A stretch of 64,000 nucleotides of DNA, from the NCBI RefSeq assembly GCF_014648055.1, contig NZ_BMQJ01000003.1, forward strand, positions 62,001 through 126,000, in the 5' to 3' direction. This document shows positions 50,559-58,070 of this stretch, one piece after another. Each line of letters begins with the position of its first letter. The first letter of the stretch is position 1. This stretch comes from Streptosporangium pseudovulgare. Its GTDB lineage: Bacteria > Actinomycetota > Actinomycetes > Streptosporangiales > Streptosporangiaceae. A program made the translations under genes and the position numbers. Below the pieces are notes generated by a model that saw nothing but the letters and a program-made list of their open reading frames with translations, made no database searches and had not been told where the DNA came from.

Positions 50559-50660
50559 GTGCCCGGCTCCCGGCCGGTGAACCAGCGCAGCCCGGCGATC
50601 AGTCCGATGGCCGGCACCACGGCCAGGACGTAGGGCAGGCCCCTCCGGCGGGGGAGTAGG
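50559..50660 (-). other. Hydrophobic gene fragment joined to the TetR remnant
   Basis: The leftward frame running into the TetR remnant encodes RRRGLPYVLAVVPAIGLIAG and LRWFTGREPG, which look like one membrane helix plus a loop from an unrelated gene. No start or ribosome site is convincing. It is probably the other side of a recombination junction. 50661-50787 shows nothing else. Confidence 0.35.
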
Positions 50661-50787
50661 CCACGGGGTGATCGTAGGAAGGCCGGTCCGCCGGGACAAG
50701 GGGCATGGCGCTTGCCCCGCGCTCCATTTCCGGCCGCGCCCGCCGGGTGTCCCCGGCGGGCGCGTCAGGGCTCGCCCCGCCTCCCGC

Positions 50788-52989
50788 TCAGGGGAAGACC
50801 GGGGCAGGCGACACCAGCCGGTCCGGCACCCGCTGCGCGCGCCGCATCGCCCTGGACGGCCACCAGCTCGCCTGGCCGATCAACGTCAGGACCGACGGCA
50901 GGATCATGACCCGGATGACGAACGCGTCCAGCAGCACGGCGACGGCGAGACAGAAACCGATCTGCTTCATCTCGGCCAGGTGGAGGAACACGAAGCTGGC
51001 GAACACCGTGACCATCACGATCGCGGCACTGGTCACCACGCCCGCCGACCTGCCGATGCCGTCCAGCACGGCCTGCCGGGTGGGTACCCCGGCCAGCGCG
51101 GCCTCCCTGATCCGGCTGACCACGAAGACCTGGTAGTCCATCGAGAGTCCGAAGAGGATGACGAAGAGGAACAGCGGCACCCGGGAACCGATCGCGCTGG
51201 TGGCGGCGGGATCGAAGCCGAACAGCCGGCTCGCCAGGCCGTGCTGGAAGAACACCACCAGCAGGCCCATCGCGGCCAGGGCCGACAGGAGGTTGAGCGC
51301 GACGCCGACTAGTCCGAGGACCACCGAGCGGAACACGACGACCGTCATGACGAAGGTCAGCAGCAGGAGGAATCCCACGACCAGGGGCAGTTTCTCGTTC
51401 TGGTGGTCGAGGTAGTCGACATCGCGGGCGATGTCCCCGGTGACCGCGGCCTCGACCCCGGGCAACCTGCCGACCGTGGCGGGCAGCAGCTCCTGCCGGA
51501 CACGCGTCAGGGAGGCGAGCGCCTCGTCCGAGCTCAACCTGAACGGGACGGGCAGGTCGAGGACGGCGATCCGCCCGTCGGCCGACACCCGCGGTACCGG
51601 ACGGGCGTCCAGGGCGAACAGCGGGTCGGCCTGGGCCCGTCGGCCGAGGTCCCGCAGGGCCTGGGACATCCGGGCCGTCTGGGACGGCTCGCCGCGCACG
51701 GCTATCTGGTGCGTGGCCCGCAGCTCGGGGAACGCGCCGGTCAGCCGGTCATAGCTTCGCAGCTCCGGGATCTCGCGCGAGTGGCTGTCCTTGTTCAGCA
51801 CCCGCATCTGCATGCCCAGCGTGGGAAGCGCCAGGCCTGCCATGAGGAGCACCGACACGCACAGTGTGATCGCCGGATGCCGGTTCGCGGGACGTAGCAG
51901 CGCGGACCACACCCGTCCGGTCTCCGCCCGCTTCTTCGCCGGTGCGCGCCGCGCCGCGCGGCGGCTGCTCCGGCGGCCGATGACCACCAGCAGCGCGGGC
52001 AGCGCGGTGAGCGAGCTGATCATGGCGACCAGCACGACGACGATGGTGCCGGTGGCCAGCGAGGAGAAGACGATGTCGGTGGCGAGGTACAGGGTGGCGG
52101 TGGAGACGACCACCGCGAAGCCGGAGACCATGACCGCCCGGCCCGAGGTCGCCGCCACGATCTCCACCACGGCCTCCGGGCTGGGACGGTCGGCACGCGC
52201 CCGCTCCTCCCGCTCGCGTTTGAGGTAGAAGAGCGTGTAGTCGACGCCGACCGCCATGCCGATCAGCAGGATGACGTTGTTGCCGACGCCGGCGTCCGGG
52301 ACGACGTGTGAGAAGACCATCGACAGGCCCATGGCGGCGACGATCGAGGACAGCGCCAGCAGCAGCGGGACGCCGGCCATGAGCACCGAGCCGAATACGA
52401 CCAGCAGGGTGATGAGCGTGACCGGGAGGGTGATCGTCTCGGAGAGCGCGAGGTCATCGCCACGCTGCTTGTCGACGCCCTTGCCGATCGAGGCGTTACC
52501 GGTTTCCTCCACGATGAGGTCCGGGTGGCTCCGCTGCACCTGGGCGGTCTGTTCGAGGAGCCGATCGACGTGGGATTTGCCCTCCAGTTCGGCGCCCTTC
52601 ATGGTCACCGTCACCAGGAGCATCGTGCCGTCAGCCGAGACGGCCGGGGCGGCCACGCCTTCGACCTCGGGCAGCTTCCTCATTCGGGCTGTGACGTCCC
52701 GAGCGGCGGCGGTGGCCGCCCTCCGGTCCAGCGCGCCGGACCTGGCATGGATCATGACCTGTTCCACGGGTCTGCGCTGCAGGCCCCCGTCGGCCGCCAT
52801 CGCCTCGGCGCGGCCGGCCTCGCCGACCCGGTAATCCTCGCTGGTGGCGCTGTTGGTGCCGGCCGCCACTCCGGCGCCGAGGCACAGGGCGACGAACAGG
52901 AGCCACGCGGCGACCGCCCGCCACGGGTGGGTGGCACTCCACCTCGCCACCCGCACGACCAGGGAACGACGTCCGGGTGATGCGGTCAT
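50788..52989 (-). CDS. MMPL-family RND transporter
   Basis: A 733-aa inner-membrane protein with about twelve helices in two halves. MMPL signature GMAVGVDYTLFYLKRERE occurs in the first half and ILFGLSMDYQVFVVSRIREA in the second, each with the proton-relay Asp-Tyr pair. Large extracytoplasmic loops follow helices 1 and 7. Such proteins export lipids, drugs or siderophore-like compounds using the proton gradient. It lies inside the segment bracketed by the TetR-fragment repeats and downstream of an ArsR-type regulator. Confidence 0.9.
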   Translation of the reverse strand: MTASPGRRSLVVRVARWSATHPWRAVAAWLLFVALCLGAGVAAGTNSATSEDYRVGEAGRAEAMAADGGLQRRPVEQVMIHARSGALDRRAATAAARDVTARMRKLPEVEGVAAPAVSADGTMLLVTVTMKGAELEGKSHVDRLLEQTAQVQRSHPDLIVEETGNASIGKGVDKQRGDDLALSETITLPVTLITLLVVFGSVLMAGVPLLLALSSIVAAMGLSMVFSHVVPDAGVGNNVILLIGMAVGVDYTLFYLKREREERARADRPSPEAVVEIVAATSGRAVMVSGFAVVVSTATLYLATDIVFSSLATGTIVVVLVAMISSLTALPALLVVIGRRSSRRAARRAPAKKRAETGRVWSALLRPANRHPAITLCVSVLLMAGLALPTLGMQMRVLNKDSHSREIPELRSYDRLTGAFPELRATHQIAVRGEPSQTARMSQALRDLGRRAQADPLFALDARPVPRVSADGRIAVLDLPVPFRLSSDEALASLTRVRQELLPATVGRLPGVEAAVTGDIARDVDYLDHQNEKLPLVVGFLLLLTFVMTVVVFRSVVLGLVGVALNLLSALAAMGLLVVFFQHGLASRLFGFDPAATSAIGSRVPLFLFVILFGLSMDYQVFVVSRIREAALAGVPTRQAVLDGIGRSAGVVTSAAIVMVTVFASFVFLHLAEMKQIGFCLAVAVLLDAFVIRVMILPSVLTLIGQASWWPSRAMRRAQRVPDRLVSPAPVFP

Positions 52990-53230
52990 CGAGCCCCACC
53001 GCCCGGCATGTCGCCGCCGCTTCGGCCGCGGGCGGCGCGCGGTTCAGGCGCCATGGACCGGGCGAGCCCGGGGGAGGATTTGCGTTCGAGCAGCATGAGC
53101 TGCTCTCCTTTCCTTGGAGGATCGTGCGCTTGAAGGCACGCCGATACGGCGTGGTCGCGCGACTTCCGCTTGCCGGGGTGGCGAGTTGCCGCTCGCCGCC
53201 CCGGGCCTGACTACCGCTTGAGGTGGAAAA

Positions 53231-53269
53231 CCGCTGTCACGGGCCGCTGTCACGGGCCGCTGTCACGGG
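53231..53269 (+). repeat. Three 13-bp tandem repeats
   Basis: CCGCTGTCACGGG occurs three times head to tail, just downstream of the 72-aa protein gene and in the 290-bp leader (52990-53279) of the MMPL gene. The same leader has GGCGAG-N6-CTCGCC near 53181-53198. A role in regulating the MMPL gene is possible. Confidence 0.7.
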
Positions 53270-53279
53270 CCGCCGGGCG

Positions 53280-53498
53280 TCATCCGACGCTGCGTAGGAT
53301 CTGCTCGACGGCGGCGACCCGCTGGGTCAGCTCGGCGAGCTGGGCGTTCAGCTGCTCCTGGTTTCGCGCTGTCCGTTCGGTGGCGTCGCGGTACTCCGCC
53401 ATCGCCGCCCGGTGAAGCCGGAAGCAGGAGATGGCACCCACCGTGACGCCGACGGTGATGATCAGGATGATCCCGAGCGGAAGGATGACTTCCTTCAT
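53280..53498 (-). CDS. Small membrane-anchored coiled-coil protein
   Basis: A 72-aa protein with one N-terminal helix (LPLGIILIITVGVTVGAISCF) and a C-terminal coiled coil with heptads (QEQLNAQLAELTQRVAAVEQIL). Its ATG overlaps the ArsR-like stop by 4 nt. Small proteins of this kind often accompany winged-helix regulators of membrane functions; the exact role is unknown. Confidence 0.7.
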   Translation of the reverse strand: MKEVILPLGIILIITVGVTVGAISCFRLHRAAMAEYRDATERTARNQEQLNAQLAELTQRVAAVEQILRSVG

Positions 53499-53836
53499 GA
53501 TTGGAACTCCTGCACGTCGTCGGGTCCTTCCTGTCCGTCCGCCCGGAGGGCGTCAAGGATCGTGTCCGCCGTCAGGTGCACGTCGAACGGCACCAGCTCG
53601 AAATACTTCATCGCCTTGCCGTCCGCCGCGAGTTCCAGTGCGCCGGTGACCAGCCCCGCCTTCTCCAGCCGCTCGAGATGCATGTAGAGCAGCGGCCGGG
53701 AGATGCCGAGCCGCCGGGCCAGCTCGCTGACGTGCACCCGGCCCGCGGCCAGCTCGGCGATGACCCGCAGGCGCAGCGGATGGCCAACCGCGGCGAGTAT
53801 CGCGAGCAGTTCCTCACTGGTCAGAATCCCATCCAC
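53495..53836 (-). CDS. ArsR-type winged-helix regulator
   Basis: A 113-aa protein. LLAILAAVGHPLRLRVIAEL and HVSELARRLGISRPLLYMHL form the ArsR winged helix, followed by a beta wing (KAMKYFELVPFDVHL). No metal-binding cysteine pair is seen, so the signal is probably not arsenic-type metal. The GTG at 53836 is chosen for the upstream GGAAGG; a TTG 57 nt earlier is the alternative. It overlaps the 72-aa membrane protein gene and precedes the MMPL gene. Confidence 0.8.
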   Translation of the reverse strand: MDGILTSEELLAILAAVGHPLRLRVIAELAAGRVHVSELARRLGISRPLLYMHLERLEKAGLVTGALELAADGKAMKYFELVPFDVHLTADTILDALRADGQEGPDDVQEFQS

Positions 53837-53855
53837 GACACCTTGACCTTCCACC

Positions 53856-53873
53856 TGTAATATGAGACTTACA
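53856..53873. promoter_or_regulatory. Operator upstream of the ArsR-type gene
   Basis: TGTAA-N8-TTACA, an 18-bp inverted repeat about 20 nt upstream of the GTG. It overlaps an AT-rich, -10-like region in otherwise GC-rich DNA, the usual place for an autoregulatory ArsR site. Confidence 0.55.
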
Positions 53874-53965
53874 TATGGGGTCGTGGCCGTCAAATCACCG
53901 GCGCGTTGGAGGATCCCCGGTGCGTGATGTCCGGAACCTCTCCCGTCGGGCCCGGTGCCGCGGGG

Positions 53966-54706
53966 TCAGCCGGTGACCCGCCGGTGCAGCAGGTCGGCGA
54001 GCGTGGCGTGCAGCTCCTCCAGCGGGCGGTCCGGGTGCAGCGCCCGGCGCTCGATGGAGACGGTCACCACCATGCCGAACACGGCGGTCGCCGCGGTCTC
54101 GACGTCCAGGCCCTCCCGCACCAGGCCCTCGGCCACCGCCCGGCGCAGCACGCCGGCGTAGACGCCCAGCACCTGGTCGCGCAGCCTGGCCACCGCGTCC
54201 TGCCAGGCGGTGCGCCACATCTCGGCGAGCAGCACCCGGGCGAACGCGCCGTACTCCTCGAAGAACCGCAGCTGCGCCATGACCACGGCGTCCAGGGCGT
54301 CCAGCGCCGTGCCTCCGCCCGGCGCGGCGGGGCCGTCGGCGCCGTCCCGTCCGGTACGGCCGGCGTCGCGCTCCGGGACGGCGGGGCCAGGTCCGCCCGA
54401 CGCGGCCTCGGCCAGCGCGGCGGCCAGGTGCCCGATGCCGTGGTCGAGCATCGCCGCGAAGAGCGCCTCCTTGCTGCCGAAGTTGTAGAACACGGTGCCC
54501 TTGGCCACCCCGGCGCGCTCGGCGATCGCCTCCACCGTGGCGGCGGAGTAGCCCTGTTCGGCGATCACCTCCACGGCCGCGGTGAACAGCTTCAGGCGGG
54601 TCTCGGCCCGGCGCCCGCCCGTCTTCGCCGTGGCCCTCGGCGGGGCCGGGGCCGGGGGCGGCGCGTCCTGCCGGGGGGCGGCTCCGGACCGGCTGATCTC
54701 CGTCAT
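53966..54706 (-). CDS. TetR-family repressor
   Basis: A 246-aa protein. After a disordered Pro/Ala-rich N-terminus, the HTH is AAVEVIAEQGYSAATVEAIA with RAGVAKGTVFYNFGSKEALF. The C-terminal ligand domain has a Gly/Ala/Pro-rich insertion at about residues 110-140. TACGGT lies 6 nt before the ATG at 54706, suggesting a leaderless transcript. The likely target is the palindrome at 57913-57926 before the adjacent ABC/YhgE genes. Its 3' end is duplicated at 50297. Confidence 0.9.
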   Translation of the reverse strand: MTEISRSGAAPRQDAPPPAPAPPRATAKTGGRRAETRLKLFTAAVEVIAEQGYSAATVEAIAERAGVAKGTVFYNFGSKEALFAAMLDHGIGHLAAALAEAASGGPGPAVPERDAGRTGRDGADGPAAPGGGTALDALDAVVMAQLRFFEEYGAFARVLLAEMWRTAWQDAVARLRDQVLGVYAGVLRRAVAEGLVREGLDVETAATAVFGMVVTVSIERRALHPDRPLEELHATLADLLHRRVTG

Positions 54707-54848
54707 GAGCCAACCGTAGCCACAGGAACGGCCCCTGAAGGAGCCGTCACGCGGACGGAGCCGCGGTACGGCCGGGCCGCCGCGCCGGCGGCCGCGGAAT
54801 CCGTACCGGAGGGGCCGGAGGGGCCGGAGGGGGAGGCCACGCCGGCGG

Positions 54849-57146
54849 TCACAGGGACAGCTCCGGGTGGAGGCGGCGCAGCGACCAGGTGCGGCTCTTG
54901 TGCACCGCGTGGATCGTCAGGGCGAGGCCCAGCGCGATGGTCAGGCCGAGCACCCCGCACGCCTGCCAGACCACGGTGAGGTCGCCGCCGCTGATCAGCC
55001 GGCGCAGCGCGCTGACCACCCAGCTCATCGGCAGCCACGGCGAGATCGTCTGGAAGAAGCCCGGTGAGGTCTCGATCGGGTACGTGCCGGCCGAGGAGGT
55101 GAGCTGCAGCATCAGCAGGGCCAGCACCACGACCCGGCCCGGCGGGCCGAGCAGCGCGTTGACCGCCTGCACGACCGCGAGGAACGCCGCCGCGGTGAGC
55201 AGCAGAATCCCGGCCACTCCGGCCCAGTGCGCGGCCTCCATGCCGAGCCCGAAGCGCAGCACCGCCAGCAGTACGCCCACCTGGGCCGCGCCCAGCACCA
55301 GGCCCGGCAGCCAGCCGCCCACCGCGATCCGCCACGCGGCGGCCGTGCCGGCGAGGAGGCGGGGGTTGAGCGGCCGCAGCACCATGTAGCTGACCATCGC
55401 GCCCACCCACAGGGCGAGCGGGACGAAGAACGGCGCGAAGCCGGTGCCGTAGTTGGGCACCTCGTTGAGGACCTGCTTGGCCACCCTGACCGGCTCGCTC
55501 ATCATGTCGCTGCGGTCGGCGCGCTCGCCCTTGCCGTAGTCGGGGATCTCCTTGGCTCCGTCGCCGAGCTTGTCGCTCAGCTCGGCGGAGCCGTCGGTGA
55601 GCTCGCCGAGGCCGGTGGTGAGCTCCCCGGCGCCCCGGTGCAGGCGGCCGACGCCCCGGTCCACCTGGGTCGCGCCGTCGCTCAGTTTGACGATCCCGCC
55701 GCCGAGCTGGTTGAGCCCGTCGGACAGCTTCCCCGCGCCGTCGCCGAGCTTGGTCAGCCCCGCGGTGAGCTTGCCGTTCGCGGCCGTCGCGTCACCGAGG
55801 CCCTTGGAGACCTGCTGGGAGCCGTCGGCCAGTTTGCCGAGGCCCGTGTCCAGTTCGTTGAGCTGGTCGCGGAGCTGTCCGACCCGCTGCCCCGCGGTCG
55901 GCGCGAGCTCCGCCGTACGGGCCGCGATCTCGGAGATCCGCTGGGCGTTCTGCCGGAGCCGGTCCGCCGCGCCGCTCGTGTCGCCGCCGCCGGAGGACCC
56001 CTCCAGCCCGCCGGACACCTGCTGGACGGCCTCGGTCAGCCGGTCGGCGATGGCCCGCAGCGAGGGGTCGGCGTCGGGGTTGGACTCCACCCAGCTCTGC
56101 AGCTGCTGGGCCTGCCGGCGGGCCTGCTCGGCGCCCTGGGTGAGGCCGCCGGGCAGTGATTTCAGTGAGTCCGCACCGCCGGCGACCCGGTCGGCGCCCT
56201 CCTCGACGGCCTGAGCCAGCGTGCGCAGCCGCGAGCCGTTCTCCTCCAGCACCGGGATGACCTCGTCGGCCACCGCGTCGACCTTCGACACCTGGGCGTG
56301 GACCTGCCGGTAGACCTTCGCGTTGCCGTCGGCGACCTGCTTGGCGCCGCCTGCGAGCTTGGTCAGGCCCTGGCCCAGCTCGCGCGAGCCGCTCTCCGCC
56401 TGGCCCAGGCCGGTGGACAGCTCGCCGGCCCCGGCGGCCAGTTTGCCGGTGGCGGTGTCGGCGCTGTTCAGGCCCACGGCGAGCTGGTGCGTGCCGTTCT
56501 TGGCCTGGCCGAGACCGTCGTTCAGGGAGGACGCGCCCTCGCCCGCCTTCGCCGAGCCGTCGCGTAGCTTGTCCGCGCCGTTCGCGGCCTTGGCGGTGGC
56601 GTCGTGCAGCTCCCCGAAGGAGACGAAGACGTTGTTCCAGTAGTCCTTGAGCGCGGTACGGCTCGCCGCCTCCCTGACCTCGGCGAACACCGCGTCGGAG
56701 ATGGTGCCCATGATGTAGCTGCGGCCGGTGTCCACCCGCACGCCCAGCTCGGCGGGGGTGGGCGTGCCGTTCTTGTCGGACGGCGAGGCGAGGTGGGAAC
56801 TGAAGTCGGCGGGGACGGTCAGCGACAGGTAGAAGCTGCCGTCGTTGACGCCGTCGGCGGCCTCGCGGGCGCTGACCCGGTGCCACTCGAAGACCTTCCG
56901 GTCGCGCAGTTCGTCGGCCAGCTCGCGGCCCGCGTCGATCGTCTTGCCGTCGGCCTTGGCGGGCCGGTCCTCCATGACGAGGGCGACCGGGATGTTCTCC
57001 AGGTGGCCCTGCGGGTCCCAGAACGACCACAGGTACAGCCCCGCGTACAGCAGCGGCAGCATCACCACGCCGGCCAGCGCCGAGCGGGTCAGCCGCGAGC
57101 GGGTGAACCGCCGCAGTTCCAGCCGTCCCGGTCCCAGCGCCCTCAT
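54849..57146 (-). CDS. YhgE/Pip-domain membrane protein
   Basis: A 765-aa protein: one N-terminal helix, a large extracytoplasmic region of about 490 residues rich in LxDGxxxLxxG heptad-like repeats (a long coiled-coil stalk), and then about five C-terminal helices of the ABC-2 type. This is the YhgE/Pip (phage infection protein) architecture, related to ESX/type VII accessory proteins and MmpL-like export. The ATG overlaps the ABC ATPase stop by 4 nt, making an ATPase-permease pair. The gap 54707-54848 has short GGGGCCGGA repeats only. Confidence 0.88.
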   Translation of the reverse strand: MRALGPGRLELRRFTRSRLTRSALAGVVMLPLLYAGLYLWSFWDPQGHLENIPVALVMEDRPAKADGKTIDAGRELADELRDRKVFEWHRVSAREAADGVNDGSFYLSLTVPADFSSHLASPSDKNGTPTPAELGVRVDTGRSYIMGTISDAVFAEVREAASRTALKDYWNNVFVSFGELHDATAKAANGADKLRDGSAKAGEGASSLNDGLGQAKNGTHQLAVGLNSADTATGKLAAGAGELSTGLGQAESGSRELGQGLTKLAGGAKQVADGNAKVYRQVHAQVSKVDAVADEVIPVLEENGSRLRTLAQAVEEGADRVAGGADSLKSLPGGLTQGAEQARRQAQQLQSWVESNPDADPSLRAIADRLTEAVQQVSGGLEGSSGGGDTSGAADRLRQNAQRISEIAARTAELAPTAGQRVGQLRDQLNELDTGLGKLADGSQQVSKGLGDATAANGKLTAGLTKLGDGAGKLSDGLNQLGGGIVKLSDGATQVDRGVGRLHRGAGELTTGLGELTDGSAELSDKLGDGAKEIPDYGKGERADRSDMMSEPVRVAKQVLNEVPNYGTGFAPFFVPLALWVGAMVSYMVLRPLNPRLLAGTAAAWRIAVGGWLPGLVLGAAQVGVLLAVLRFGLGMEAAHWAGVAGILLLTAAAFLAVVQAVNALLGPPGRVVVLALLMLQLTSSAGTYPIETSPGFFQTISPWLPMSWVVSALRRLISGGDLTVVWQACGVLGLTIALGLALTIHAVHKSRTWSLRRLHPELSL

Positions 57147-57892
57147 CGGTCCTCTCCCTCGTGTCCCTCGTGTTCCTCACGTGCCTCGTGTCCGCCGTCC
57201 CCGCCGTCCCCGCCGTCCCCGCCCGGTACGGCTCCCGCCCCGCGCGCGGCGGCCTTCGGTGCCGCGGCCCGGGAGGGCAGGTGCACCGAAGGCACCGGGG
57301 CGTCCTCGACGCAGGAGGCGACGACGGTCAGGCCCAGGCCGGCCAGGTCCGACAGCGTCCTCCAGATCGCCTCCCGCCGGTCCGCGGTGACGCCGACGTC
57401 GATGTTGTCGGCCACCAGCAGCCCGGGTTCGTCGAGCAGCGCGAGGGCGATGCCGAGGCGGATCCGCTGCTCCCGCTCCAGATCGCGGACCAGGGTCCGG
57501 TCGCCGGGCGGAAGGTCCAGCCCGGCCAGCTCCAGGGCCCGCGTGGCGCGCGCCTCCTGCCGGCCGCGCCGGAGGAGGCCGGGGGACCGCTCGTGCAGGT
57601 GCTCGCCGACCGACAGCGCCTTCTCCAGGTCGTTCACCCCGTCCACCAGGCCGAGCGCGGCGACCCGCCGGATCGCCTTCGGCGCGGTGTGCCCGGCGAC
57701 CGAAAGCGTGCCCTCGGTGGGTTTCATCCGCCCGGCCAGGGTGAGGAGAAGGCTCGTCCGCCCGCTGCCGGCCTGGCCGGTGACCGCCGTGACGCAGCCC
57801 GGCCCGGCGTGGAGGGCGACGTCGCGGTAGGCCCAGCCGTGGTCGCCCTTCAGCGACAGGCCCGCCGCGCGCACCTCGGCTCCTCGGAACAC
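57143..57892 (-). CDS. Degenerate ABC ATP-binding protein partnered with YhgE
   Basis: A 249-aa ABC-fold protein. Walker A is GQAGSGRTS with Arg45 in place of lysine, the signature is LEREQ (138-142) instead of LSGGQ, and Walker B reads LLVADN with Asn163 where the catalytic glutamate should be. ATP hydrolysis may be impaired. A Gly/Asp then Glu/His-rich tail ends the protein. The GTG at 57892 has GGAGG upstream. It overlaps the YhgE gene. A TetR-type palindrome and a TATACT -10 precede it. Confidence 0.85.
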   Translation of the reverse strand: MFRGAEVRAAGLSLKGDHGWAYRDVALHAGPGCVTAVTGQAGSGRTSLLLTLAGRMKPTEGTLSVAGHTAPKAIRRVAALGLVDGVNDLEKALSVGEHLHERSPGLLRRGRQEARATRALELAGLDLPPGDRTLVRDLEREQRIRLGIALALLDEPGLLVADNIDVGVTADRREAIWRTLSDLAGLGLTVVASCVEDAPVPSVHLPSRAAAPKAAARGAGAVPGGDGGDGGDGGHEAREEHEGHEGEDR

Positions 57893-57912
57893 CGCGCTCC
57901 TCCGTTCTTTAA

Positions 57913-57926
57913 ACTGACCAGTCAGT
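57913..57926. promoter_or_regulatory. TetR-type operator of the ABC/YhgE pair
   Basis: ACTGAC-CA-GTCAGT. On the minus strand a TATACT -10 element overlaps its upstream edge, so repressor binding would block the promoter. The adjacent TetR gene is the obvious candidate regulator. Confidence 0.7.
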
Positions 57927-57944
57927 ATAAAAACTATCACGCAA

Positions 57945-57976
57945 AAGAGCCCTGCCCGACGGCGGGCAGGGCTCTT
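57945..57976 (-). terminator. Intrinsic terminator of the M20 peptidase gene
   Basis: Perfect 14-bp arms (57945-57958 and 57963-57976) with loop ACGG. Read leftward it is followed by a TTTT run, a textbook terminator 95 nt after the peptidase stop. Confidence 0.9.
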
Positions 57977-58070
57977 ACCGGCCGGTCCTCCGCGGGGCGG
58001 CCCCGGACCCGCCGGGACACCGGGCGGTCCCGGTCCCCGGCGGACCCGTTCCGGTCCCGGGCGGCGGGCC

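Larger units (their letters stand above)
50297..54227. repeat. 262-bp direct repeat bracketing the MMPL/ArsR module
   Basis: The two copies are 50297-50558 and 53966-54227, start points 3669 bp apart, with five differences: three near the shared stop-codon end and two near the other end. The central 200 nt or so are identical. Confidence 0.9.

Noticed and set aside
54800-54840. GGGGCCGGA triplet repeats after the TetR gene as a structured RNA
   Set aside because: A low-complexity microsatellite with no stable paired partner; nothing beyond composition supports an RNA.
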